This document shows positions 34,457 to 43,295 of a stretch of DNA of 64,000 nucleotides, in pieces; position 1 is the first letter of the stretch, and every line of letters begins with the position of its first letter. The notes under the pieces are model-generated. The model ran no database searches, was not told where the DNA came from, and saw only the letters and a program-made list of their open reading frames with translations. The position numbers and the translations under genes are program-made. This DNA is from Algoriphagus formosus (GTDB lineage Bacteria; Bacteroidota; Bacteroidia; Cytophagales; Cyclobacteriaceae), in NCBI RefSeq assembly GCF_002807035.1, contig NZ_NIUC01000001.1, positions 1 to 64,000 on the forward strand, given 5' to 3'.

Positions 34457-35491
34457 ATGACTTATTCATTAGCCAGGGCAACTGTTTTATGCCTCTTTTT
34501 TTCATTCATTCTGATTTTTACAGCTTCAAAATCTTTAGCTCAGGAGGATCTATTTGACTCTAATGAAATCATCGACATTAAGATGGCCTTTTCAATCAAG
34601 GACCTTCGAAGTACTACCAATGATAGCACATTTACCGATGAACTGGTTTGGGTGAAGTCTCCCGACGGAGAGTGGGAAGAAATGCCAATCGAGCTCCGCG
34701 TGAGGGGGAATTTTCGTCTCAGCAACTGCTATTATCCACCCCTCCGGATGAAGATTAAAAAGAAGAATCGTGAGGGGACGATGTTTGAGGAAAATAAAAG
34801 TATCAAAGTGGTATTTCCATGCTCACGCTCTAAAACAGCAGAATCTTATCTGGCGAAAGAGTTTATGGCTTATCAACTTTTTGAAGAAGTGAGTGAGTAT
34901 ATTTTTGAAACCCGAATGATGCGTGTCACTTTTATCAATGAAGATAAGAAGGGTGATGAAGAAGTCATGTTGGGGTTCTTTTTGGAAGATGATGATGATG
35001 TAGCGGATCGCTTTGATGGAGAAATTGTAGATGACAAAAGGATTTTAGGAACGCTTCTGGAAGATTTGCCTGCAGTTAGACATGATTTCTTTCAGATGAT
35101 GATCGGTAATACGGACTTTTCAGGTCTTTTCAAGCATAATTCCAAAACGCTCATGCTTCCCGAAGAGAAACTGGTTCCACTGGCCTATGATTTTGATATG
35201 ACTGGCTTAGTCAATCCGCCTTATGCACAAGTGAGTGATTTGGTCGACATAGAAAATGTGACTGATCGATTGTATCGAGGTTTTTGTAGGGAAAAGGAGG
35301 TTTTCTATACAGTAAGGGACGAGTTTTTGCAAAAAGAAGAGCGGATTTTTGAGGTGGTGTCCAATTATGAAGAATACATGACTTCAAGTCAGTACCGAGA
35401 GTCTGTGCGGTTTTTAGAGGATTTTTTCGATATCCTTAAAAATGATAGGGTCTTTGAAAATCAAATTGTCTTAGCTTGCAGAAATTACTGA
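34457..35491 (+). CDS. Exported protein with CotH-kinase-like features
   Basis: 344 residues with a signal peptide (cleaved near S-L-A-Q, about 29). The E-L-R-V-R-G-N-F-R block, then K-S-I-K-V-V-F-P-C, then F-F-Q-M-M-I-G-N-T-D and the later P-L-A-Y-D-F-D-M-T-G resemble the fold of CotH-type atypical kinases, where D-F-D is a metal-binding motif. An acidic stretch L-E-D-D-D-D-D-V lies at about 176-183. Function is unknown. It is followed 39 bp later by a formate/nitrite-type transporter gene. Confidence 0.7.
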   Translation: MTYSLARATVLCLFFSFILIFTASKSLAQEDLFDSNEIIDIKMAFSIKDLRSTTNDSTFTDELVWVKSPDGEWEEMPIELRVRGNFRLSNCYYPPLRMKIKKKNREGTMFEENKSIKVVFPCSRSKTAESYLAKEFMAYQLFEEVSEYIFETRMMRVTFINEDKKGDEEVMLGFFLEDDDDVADRFDGEIVDDKRILGTLLEDLPAVRHDFFQMMIGNTDFSGLFKHNSKTLMLPEEKLVPLAYDFDMTGLVNPPYAQVSDLVDIENVTDRLYRGFCREKEVFYTVRDEFLQKEERIFEVVSNYEEYMTSSQYRESVRFLEDFFDILKNDRVFENQIVLACRNY

Positions 35492-35530
35492 TAAGTTAAT
35501 TTTCAGTGAAATGCTGATCCCTGTCAAACT

Positions 35531-36406
35531 ATGATTTGGAAAAAAAATAAGACACCCGAACAGCTCGAAGAAGAAAAGCAGCGGGAAATAGACCGTGAAA
35601 TCAATAAATCTTCCAAAAAGAAGACTGACGGGGCTAAAACCCATGGAGAAATTCTTCGGGATCAAATCACTGAGGCTCTGGAGACTTATGATAAAAATTC
35701 CAGTAGCATTCTTTTGAGTTCTTTTGCAGCAGGATTAGAGATTAGCTTTAGCTTTTTACTGCTTTGTACATTTTACTTTTTTCTTGAAGGACGATCTGAT
35801 GAAACGGAGATATTTAAGACCATTTCATTAGTTTATCCAATTGGATTCATTTTGGTAGTACTGGGTCAGAGCATTCTCTTTACGGAGCAGACAGCTTTAT
35901 TGACTTTGCCTGTGCTTAATAAGAAGCGGTCAATTGGTAGTATGTTGAAGCTTTGGGGATTGGTCATAACCGGCAACCTTCTCGGGGGTTATTTTATGAG
36001 TTTTGTTCTGACTTGGCTGGGACCGCGGCTGGAGATATTTGACCATGAAGTAGTTGAAGCGATCGCGATGCATGTATTGCATGGAACCGTCCCTGTGATT
36101 TTTGTCAGCGCAATCATTGCAGGCTGGCTGATGGGACTTTTATCTTGGCTTTTAGCTTCCTCCAGAGATACCATAAGCCGGATTGTGATCATCTTTCTGA
36201 TTACCACAGTTCTTTCTTTTGCAGGTCTTCATCACAGCATTATTGGCAGCATAGAGGTGTTTTCAGGCTTTCTAGTTTCTGATCAAATTCACCTCTCAGA
36301 CTATTTGACATTTCAATCCACAGCCCTCTTGGGAAATGCCTTTGGTGGAGCAATTTTCGTTGCCCTATTGAAGTACCGGGCATTTATTTTTAACATTGGA
36401 AACTAA
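35531..36406 (+). CDS. Formate/nitrite transporter-family protein
   Basis: 291 residues. A charged N-terminal tail of about 50 residues (Q-L-E-E-E-K-Q-R-E-I-D) precedes six membrane helices of the FNT fold (from about 60 to 285). The blocks S-F-A-A-G-L-E-I-S, L-V-V-L-G-Q-S-I-L-F-T-E and G-N-L-L-G-G-Y are FNT-like, closest to the YfdC group. Substrate is unknown: formate, nitrite or a similar small anion. It may share a transcript with the CotH-like gene upstream. Confidence 0.88.
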   Translation: MIWKKNKTPEQLEEEKQREIDREINKSSKKKTDGAKTHGEILRDQITEALETYDKNSSSILLSSFAAGLEISFSFLLLCTFYFFLEGRSDETEIFKTISLVYPIGFILVVLGQSILFTEQTALLTLPVLNKKRSIGSMLKLWGLVITGNLLGGYFMSFVLTWLGPRLEIFDHEVVEAIAMHVLHGTVPVIFVSAIIAGWLMGLLSWLLASSRDTISRIVIIFLITTVLSFAGLHHSIIGSIEVFSGFLVSDQIHLSDYLTFQSTALLGNAFGGAIFVALLKYRAFIFNIGN

Positions 36407-36433
36407 AGTTCGGTAAGAAGAAATCACAAAACC

Positions 36434-38974
36434 ATGAAGCGGATACTTCTCCTTATTTCAATGATTTGTTTCTCGCTATCCTTTGCTTGCACTGCTCAAA
36501 ATCAAGCCGAAAAATCTTTAAAAATAGAATGGGATCTTGTTGAAAATAAGCTTTCTGAGCCCTATTCCCATCAGGCTAAATTTATTATCCAAAATCAGAG
36601 TGAGGAAGCTATTCAGCCGGGATGGAAGTTGTATTTCAATAGCGTCTTTTTCGACCTGAATGCTCTACTCAAATCCCCTGACTATGAGATCAAGCATTTG
36701 GCTGGGGACTTTTTTGTTTTAACCAGTTCAGAGAGTGTAGGATTGATTCCTGTTGGAGAAAAGCTCGAAATCGAATACCTGAGTCGTAATCCTCATTTCA
36801 AAAATAGCCATGCGCCGGATGGACTAATTTTTACCTTAGCAGATGGAAGTATTGCTAGTAATCTGAGGTATCAAAAACATGAAATGAGTGTTTGGGACCT
36901 TGAAAAATATGCTGCAGGAAGTCCATTGCCAGTTCCCACCCCAGCTATTTTATTTTCCCAAAACGAATCGCTCAAGGAGCTTTCTATCGATGAGATTCCT
37001 CCCTTTATTCCTACGCCTCGCTCTTGGACTAGGCAAGGCGAAGCTATTCAGGTTACTCAAGCTGGTTTGGCTGTGGTGGGGGATAAGGTCTTTGCAGAGA
37101 CGGCGACCTATCTTACCAAACAGATTAAGGCTCACTATAACCCTGAAGTTGACCGCGCAGAGAAACCGGTTCAGATTCGAATTTCGAGAAAGGAAGGCTT
37201 CCCATCAGAGGGTTATTCCTTAGAAATCCGAGACAGAAGAGTGCTGATCCTTGCTTCTGACGAAAAAGGCGCTTTCTATGGAGTCCAGTCTTTTTTGGCA
37301 TTGCAGTCAGCGGATTTCTGGGATGGGCTTTCCAATCAATTGACTTTACCGCAGATTAGCATTTCTGATCATCCTGCTTATCCCTATCGGGGATTCTTCT
37401 TGGATGTAGGTCGTAATTTTATGCCCAAAGATGAGATTTTCCGGCTACTGGATTTGATGGCTTTGTACAAGCTAAATACCTTCCACTTTCACCTGGCAAA
37501 TGATGAGGGATGGAGACTTGAGGTCAAAGCACTCCCTGAATTGACTGAATATGCATCTCAGCGGGGTTTTTCTGAAAATGAAAGCGACTTTTTGTGGCCA
37601 TTTTATGCATCTGGAGTAGAGAAAGGGAAATCACCCGGTTCTGGTTTTTATACCCAAGAGGAATTCAGAGAAATACTTCTTTATGCTGCCGAAAGAAAGA
37701 TTGAAGTGATTCCTGAAATTGGTTTTCCTGCTCATTCTCGAGCTGCTATTAAAGCGATGGAGAAGCGATACGAGCGATTTAATCAGCTCGGAGAAATTGA
37801 AAAAGCTGAGGAATTTCGCTTGATTGATCCCAATGACAATTCACCTTATCTATCAGCCCAGAATTTTCGAGATAATACCATTTGTGTGTGTAGAGAGTCT
37901 GTTTACAAATTTTTTGAAACGGTAGTTTCTGAAATTAAAGAGGTCTATGAAGATGCAGGACTTAGCTTGAAAACCTTCCATACAGGAGGAGATGAGGTGC
38001 CTCATGGAGTTTGGGAAAATTCTCCGCTTTGCGAGCAGTTTTTGAAAGAGAACAAGTCTATGTCTAAAGCGGGGTTGGGAGATTATTTTCGATCTCGAAT
38101 TGGATATTTTTTAAAGCGTGAAGGTATCCAACAAGCCGGTTGGGAAGAGATAGGACAAAAGCTTGAAGACAGGGAAGTTATCCCTAATGCTGATTTTTCG
38201 GATCGTTCTTGGCAGCTGTATGCTTGGAATGCCGTTGCCGGTTGGGGAGGGGAAGATATGGCCTACCGATTGGCTAATGCGGGGTATCCTGTTGTGATCT
38301 CCTCCAGCGCCAATTACTATTTTGACCTTTCATCAAGTTGGGATCCAAGAGATCAGGGACATACCTGGTCTGGAGTCACGAGCTTATTTAATACTTGGCA
38401 AACTGTCCCGGGGAAATTCTACCTATCTCACGACGAGACTGTGGAAGGTAAGCCTTGGGATTGGGAAGTTGCGGAGCAATCATTTGAAAAACTCACCGAA
38501 AGGGGAAAAGAAAATATTCTAGGGATTCAAGGACAGATTTGGACGGAGACAGTAAAAAGCCCAGAAATGCTTGAGACATACCTTTTACCTCGTTTCTTGG
38601 CACTTGCCGAGCGTGCATGGGTCGGAGATCCAGACTGGTCGGAAGCCAGCGCTACTCGGGAAAAATTAGAAAAGCGAGAATTGGAGTGGAATATCTTCAT
38701 CAACCAAGTTGGGCAAATTGAAATTCCTAAGCTTGAGAAAATGAATGAAGGATATCAAATAAGCATTTCACCTCCAGGACTTCAATTGCGTGAGGGAATG
38801 GTGTATGCTAATACAGAGCTACCTGGTTTGATTATTCGTTTCACCACGGATGGTTCTGAACCTACAGCAGAAAGCTCTCTTTATTCAGAACCTATTCCTT
38901 TTTCGGAAAAACTCCGATTTAGAGCATTTACAAAAAGTGGCCAAGGTAGTCATGTGAGTTGGTTGGAAAATTAA
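36434..38974 (+). CDS. Family 20 glycoside hydrolase (beta-N-acetylhexosaminidase)
   Basis: 846 residues with a signal peptide or lipoprotein-like start (F-S-L-S-F-A-C-T-A-Q). Residues about 30-190 are a carbohydrate-binding-type N-domain, then a GH20b domain, then the catalytic barrel (about 315-720). The catalytic pair is Asp520-Glu521 in H-T-G-G-D-E-V-P. The C-terminal 70 residues are a chitobiase C-domain (F-T-T-D-G-S-E-P-T). It cuts terminal GlcNAc or GalNAc from chitin-type or glycan oligomers. It is convergent, with a 4-bp stop overlap, to the sugar-isomerase gene. Confidence 0.95.
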   Translation: MKRILLLISMICFSLSFACTAQNQAEKSLKIEWDLVENKLSEPYSHQAKFIIQNQSEEAIQPGWKLYFNSVFFDLNALLKSPDYEIKHLAGDFFVLTSSESVGLIPVGEKLEIEYLSRNPHFKNSHAPDGLIFTLADGSIASNLRYQKHEMSVWDLEKYAAGSPLPVPTPAILFSQNESLKELSIDEIPPFIPTPRSWTRQGEAIQVTQAGLAVVGDKVFAETATYLTKQIKAHYNPEVDRAEKPVQIRISRKEGFPSEGYSLEIRDRRVLILASDEKGAFYGVQSFLALQSADFWDGLSNQLTLPQISISDHPAYPYRGFFLDVGRNFMPKDEIFRLLDLMALYKLNTFHFHLANDEGWRLEVKALPELTEYASQRGFSENESDFLWPFYASGVEKGKSPGSGFYTQEEFREILLYAAERKIEVIPEIGFPAHSRAAIKAMEKRYERFNQLGEIEKAEEFRLIDPNDNSPYLSAQNFRDNTICVCRESVYKFFETVVSEIKEVYEDAGLSLKTFHTGGDEVPHGVWENSPLCEQFLKENKSMSKAGLGDYFRSRIGYFLKREGIQQAGWEEIGQKLEDREVIPNADFSDRSWQLYAWNAVAGWGGEDMAYRLANAGYPVVISSSANYYFDLSSSWDPRDQGHTWSGVTSLFNTWQTVPGKFYLSHDETVEGKPWDWEVAEQSFEKLTERGKENILGIQGQIWTETVKSPEMLETYLLPRFLALAERAWVGDPDWSEASATREKLEKRELEWNIFINQVGQIEIPKLEKMNEGYQISISPPGLQLREGMVYANTELPGLIIRFTTDGSEPTAESSLYSEPIPFSEKLRFRAFTKSGQGSHVSWLEN

Positions 38975-39708
38975 AGCGGAGGAACTTGGGCTTTATATTT
39001 CTCCAAAAGGCTGTCATTATACTTTTCTCCCTCTTCGGTATTGGCACTGATAAAAAGCTCTGGAATCGTACCTGCTTTGACTAAGCTCTCCACAGCCTGA
39101 GCCATGATGCCTTGTAGCAGTGCTGCTCCTACCACAGTGGAAGTTGCTCCTACTTTTCCAGGAATCCCTGAAATCTCAACTGCAGCATCACCGATTTCAC
39201 CCTGATTATCTAAAACCAAATCACTCACTTGGTAAAGCTTCAAACCGGAACTATGCCGTGATGTCACGGATCGACTATGAGCAAGGTTGGTAATACAAAT
39301 TACCTTTGCTCCTTGATTTTGGAATGCTTGAGCAAGTTCAATCGTTACAGCATTTCTCCCTGAATTTGATGCGATTATAAGGGTGTCCTTTGAGCTTAAG
39401 TTTATTTGACTCAGGATTTTATAGGCATATCCTTCTTCACGTTCGAGTAGAGAACTTTTCGAAGCACTTTCATGAAGCATCAAGGGTGGATCTAATATTG
39501 GATAAACCCTCGCAAATCCCCCTGCGCGGTAAAAAATCTCTTCTGCTAAAAGATGGGAATGGCCCGTTCCAGCGGTGAAAATCCAACCTTCATTTTGGAT
39601 GGTGCTTGCGATCCATTCTGAAGCCTGAAGTATCTCTTGATCCTGTGAGAAAGCTCCTTTGAGTTTGGAGAGGATGAGTTGATGAAACCGCTCAAATGCT
39701 TTTTCCAT
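38971..39708 (-). CDS. SIS-domain sugar isomerase family protein
   Basis: 245 residues. The SIS fold signatures are G-W-I-F-T-A-G-T-G-H-S-H-L-L-A and I-I-A-S-N-S-G-R-N, with C-I-T-N in the second half (about 30-160). Such proteins bind phosphorylated sugars or aminosugars, and UPF0309-type members are close. It is the last of four minus-strand genes (38971-45614) with very small gaps, and lies tail-to-tail with a GH20 hexosaminidase, which suggests a role in aminosugar use. That is inference. Confidence 0.85.
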   Translation of the reverse strand: MEKAFERFHQLILSKLKGAFSQDQEILQASEWIASTIQNEGWIFTAGTGHSHLLAEEIFYRAGGFARVYPILDPPLMLHESASKSSLLEREEGYAYKILSQINLSSKDTLIIASNSGRNAVTIELAQAFQNQGAKVICITNLAHSRSVTSRHSSGLKLYQVSDLVLDNQGEIGDAAVEISGIPGKVGATSTVVGAALLQGIMAQAVESLVKAGTIPELFISANTEEGEKYNDSLLEKYKAQVPPL

Positions 39709-39711
39709 AAA

Positions 39712-41838
39712 TCAGTTTAAAAGGATTTCATCGACAAATACCCATCCTTTGGCTCCTGCTCCGGGATGCCAAGGTGGAAGTGATTGGATGGGGTAGAGCT
39801 TGACTTGGATTTTTTCAAAATCAGAATCCTTCAAAGAATAGGAAAGGAGTTCGGATCTGATTTCTCCTATTTTTTCGGACTGTTTTGGTTTTTCAGAATG
39901 AATAATGGTGCTTTTTCCATTCTTCCAACCAATGATTTCTACCCGAGTAGGAGGGAAAATATAGGCTGATTCATTGTATAATAAACTAATCGCCAATTCT
40001 GAAATTGACTGACTTTCCTTCAGCATCAATTCAGCTGCAAATGGATCCTCGCTGTAGCCGAGCCATTCCCCGGAAGTGTGATTATTTTCACCTTTGATTT
40101 GGTCGAAAAGCGTCTCTTCAAGATCGCCCTGATATCTTGGGTTTGGCTGGGTCAACAAGCGATATTCTGTAGGTTTGATTCCGGATTTCATAAATACGGA
40201 GCTAACTTCCTGCGATCCTATCCACCCTTTTGCAAAAGCTTTTGCCCTTATTTTTCCGGAGCTAATCACTGAGATGGGCGATTCATAAACAGGACTTGAC
40301 AAGCTGTCCGGTTCGGTTCCATCAATACTGTATCGGATTTCGACAGATGGAATGGGATGGCTGAGCTCTATTTCTAGATTTTCTGTAAATAAAATTCGCT
40401 CCTGTCTGATTCTTGGAGGGTTAAGTGGAAGAATTACATCCGATCCATCAAAGCCAAAGTCAATTTCAGTTTTTGGTAATTGAGCTCTTAAATCGGCTTT
40501 TTGCTCAGCGGATAAGCCTGTCTGCCATAGAAAAAGCTTTTCAAGGTTTTTCATTCCAGAAATTCTCTCCAAAGCAGCGTGAGAAAGTTGAATTCCAGAA
40601 AGTGAAAGCTCTTTTAAGCTCTCAATATTTGGGAAGCGCTCCAATTGATCTTGACTAAGCTCTGCAAAATTCAAGGATAACTTTTCAAGATTTGGAAAGT
40701 CATTTAAAAAATCCAGAGAAGCATTACCAAGAGGCATTTTGTCCAAATTCAAGGAAATCAATTGAGTCTTAATCTCCTGCAAGTCAGAAAGCGAATTTGG
40801 GTCAAAAGCGGCAATTCCAAAGTAGGAGAGTTCCAATGCAGGGGACTCAGGATAGATGGGATTTACTTTTCTGAAAAATGTATTCAGCTCTTCAAGTTTT
40901 TCATCAGATACTGCATCAAAATCGTATTCGGGCTTATTAGCGAAAGTATTAGACGCAAATTGAAATAATTCATGCTCTTCAGGAAGATCAGCGACTTTTT
41001 GATCAAAACTAGCTCCTGAATTGACCCAAGCAGTCAAAATATTCATTTCCTCATCGGTGAGCTGGGTTTTATTCTTGGGAGGCATGTGCTCTTCCTCTTC
41101 CAAGGGCAGATTGATTCGTTGAATTAAAAGGGAGTTGTCAAGGTCGCCAGCAAGGACAAAAGGTCCTGATTTGCCACCCTTTTGTAAGCCTTCTACAATA
41201 TCCATCCGAAGCTCGCCTTTTACCTTTCCATCTCGATGGCAGCTTTCGCATTTGCTCTTTAGAATCGGTCGGACTAGGTGCTCAAAAACTTCCGCCTCAG
41301 CTAGCGTGACCTCAGGTTCAGCTGTTTTGAGTGGAGCTAGTAAGAAATCCTCCCCATGCGTGATGGCAGCTCCCCAATGTCCGGTCAAAACAATACAAAG
41401 CATCAAAAGGATAGAAGGAATTTGAAGTGCTTTTTGCTTTCTTTTTTGAAAAAAATAGAAAAAACTTCCTCCCCAAAAGGTGATCATACCGGCCCACTGA
41501 TGCCAAAAGAGCGCATCGCCTTCATATCCTTCACTGGATAAAACTAAACCTGCGATTACCGTGATTCCGGAGAAGTTTGCACCCAAAAGCAGAAGAAAAG
41601 GAGCAATCTGTGCGTATGCTTCACTTTTGTAAGACCTTGGCAAAATCCAAAACAACAATCCACCCATCACCAAAACTATGGGGAAGTGTAAAAGTAGGGG
41701 GTGAGCTCTTCCCAATACTTGAAGAAATGGAGGAATGCTTGCGATTTCTATTCCGACTAATAGAATCGCGGAAAAGCCAAACCAGACGAAAAGTAGGTTT
41801 TCTAGAATTGCTGATACGTTAATGCGGGATCGGGCCAT
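39712..41838 (-). CDS. Membrane cytochrome-domain protein with LRR and chitobiase-C-like domains
   Basis: 708 residues. The first 155 residues contain about four or five membrane helices of the DUF2231-like type. The haem motif is C-E-S-C-H (Cys197-Cys200-His201) in a planctomycete-type cytochrome domain with an L-x-M-P-P-like M-P-P-K-N-K block. Leucine-rich repeat-like turns follow (about 355-450). A chitobiase C-domain-like region (I-R-Y-S-I-D-G-T-E-P-D) and a discoidin-like C-terminus end the protein. Membrane location with a large periplasmic part is likely. Three bases separate it from the SIS gene and its ATG adjoins the DUF1501 stop. Confidence 0.85.
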   Translation of the reverse strand: MARSRINVSAILENLLFVWFGFSAILLVGIEIASIPPFLQVLGRAHPLLLHFPIVLVMGGLLFWILPRSYKSEAYAQIAPFLLLLGANFSGITVIAGLVLSSEGYEGDALFWHQWAGMITFWGGSFFYFFQKRKQKALQIPSILLMLCIVLTGHWGAAITHGEDFLLAPLKTAEPEVTLAEAEVFEHLVRPILKSKCESCHRDGKVKGELRMDIVEGLQKGGKSGPFVLAGDLDNSLLIQRINLPLEEEEHMPPKNKTQLTDEEMNILTAWVNSGASFDQKVADLPEEHELFQFASNTFANKPEYDFDAVSDEKLEELNTFFRKVNPIYPESPALELSYFGIAAFDPNSLSDLQEIKTQLISLNLDKMPLGNASLDFLNDFPNLEKLSLNFAELSQDQLERFPNIESLKELSLSGIQLSHAALERISGMKNLEKLFLWQTGLSAEQKADLRAQLPKTEIDFGFDGSDVILPLNPPRIRQERILFTENLEIELSHPIPSVEIRYSIDGTEPDSLSSPVYESPISVISSGKIRAKAFAKGWIGSQEVSSVFMKSGIKPTEYRLLTQPNPRYQGDLEETLFDQIKGENNHTSGEWLGYSEDPFAAELMLKESQSISELAISLLYNESAYIFPPTRVEIIGWKNGKSTIIHSEKPKQSEKIGEIRSELLSYSLKDSDFEKIQVKLYPIQSLPPWHPGAGAKGWVFVDEILLN

Positions 41839-43293
41839 TTAGACTAAAATATCTTTGACTACATGACCGGAAACATCTGTCAGCCTGTACCTTCTTCCAA
41901 GATGTTTATAAGTAAGCCTTTCGTGATCTATTCCCATCAAATGAAGAATTGTGGCTTGGAAATCATGGACATGAACTGGGTTTTCGGTGATGTTGTAGCC
42001 AAATTCATCAGTTTCTCCATAGACCATTCCAGACTTCACGCCACCTCCAGCCATCCAAATGGAGAAAGCTCGAGGATGATGATCTCTACCGTAGTTTTCC
42101 AGTGTTATTTTTCCTTGGCAGTAATTAGTCCTTCCAAATTCCCCTCCCCAGATAACAAGGGTCTCATCCAAAAGTCCTCGCTGTTTCAAGTCTGTAATCA
42201 GTGCAGCAGAAGCTTGATCTACATCTTTAGCCTGCATAGCCATTTGACTGGGGAGATTATCATGCTGATCCCAGCCTTGGTGATACAATTGAACAAAGCG
42301 AACGCCGCTTTCAGATAATTTTCGTGCTAGTAGGCAGTTGGCAGCATAGGTTCCCGGAACGAGACAATCTGGTCCGTATAGCTTGACGATTGAATCAGGC
42401 TCTTTGGAGACATCGGTGATTTCCGGTACAGCAGTCTGCATTCGGAAAGCCATCTCGTATTGCTGGACTTTTGCAGTGATAGCCGGATCGTTGAATTCCT
42501 TGAAGCTCAGATCATTCATGGCGGCAATGTGATCCAGCATTTTTCTCCGTTCATTTCTACTCATGGAATGAGGGTCCCGAAGATAAAGCACTGGATCCTC
42601 TGAATTTGAGAACTGTACACCTTGATGAGTGGCATCCAAAAAGCCATTGCTCCAAAGCTTACTGTAAACACCCTGACCATTTCCTCTGCCGCGGCTTAGA
42701 AGCACGCAAAAGGCCGGAAGGTTGTTGTTTTCACTTCCAAGTCCATAACTTAGCCAAGAACCCATGCTAGGTCGGTTTCCTACCTGAGCACCTGTTTGAA
42801 AGAAGGTCAAAGCAGGATCATGGTTGATGGCCTCTGTATGCATGGACTTGATGATACAGATGTCATCTACTACTTTGGCGGTGTAGGGGAAAATCGAGGA
42901 AATCCACGCCCTGCTTTCCCCATATTGATTGAAGTCATAATAGGAACCAACCAAAGGAAACTTATCCTGTCCGGCGGTCATACCCGTCAATCGCTGTCCC
43001 ATCCGGATAGATTCAGGTAAATCCATCCCGTAGTTTTTCTGCAAAAGAGGTTTGTAATCAAAGGACTCAAGCTGGGAGGGAGCCCCATTTTGAAAAAGGT
43101 AAATGACACGCTTGGCTTTGGGAGCAAAGTGTGGCAAAGCGGCCATGATAGCATCTTCTTCTTCTGATTTGCCTGAAAAAAGGTCTGGAATCAAAAGAGA
43201 ACCTAAGGCGGCACTTCCTAAGCCCAAACTTAATCTGGAAAGGAATTTCCTTCGATTCAAACTTAATCCATGCTCCAAAAACTCCTTCTCCAT
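41839..43293 (-). CDS. Tat-exported DUF1501 protein
   Basis: 484 residues. The N-terminus has a twin-arginine signal: N-R-R-K-F-L-S-R-L followed by a hydrophobic stretch. DUF1501 blocks include F-Q-N-G-A-P-S-Q-L-E-S-F, W-G-G-E-F-G-R-T and the H-H-P-R-A-F-S-I-W-M-A-G-G metal-like segment. DUF1501 proteins are related to the alkaline phosphatase superfamily and usually stand beside DUF1553/DUF1549 cytochrome proteins, as here. Function is not established. It is one base from its neighbour and part of the four-gene operon. Confidence 0.92.
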   Translation of the reverse strand: MEKEFLEHGLSLNRRKFLSRLSLGLGSAALGSLLIPDLFSGKSEEEDAIMAALPHFAPKAKRVIYLFQNGAPSQLESFDYKPLLQKNYGMDLPESIRMGQRLTGMTAGQDKFPLVGSYYDFNQYGESRAWISSIFPYTAKVVDDICIIKSMHTEAINHDPALTFFQTGAQVGNRPSMGSWLSYGLGSENNNLPAFCVLLSRGRGNGQGVYSKLWSNGFLDATHQGVQFSNSEDPVLYLRDPHSMSRNERRKMLDHIAAMNDLSFKEFNDPAITAKVQQYEMAFRMQTAVPEITDVSKEPDSIVKLYGPDCLVPGTYAANCLLARKLSESGVRFVQLYHQGWDQHDNLPSQMAMQAKDVDQASAALITDLKQRGLLDETLVIWGGEFGRTNYCQGKITLENYGRDHHPRAFSIWMAGGGVKSGMVYGETDEFGYNITENPVHVHDFQATILHLMGIDHERLTYKHLGRRYRLTDVSGHVVKDILV

Positions 43294-43295
43294 GT

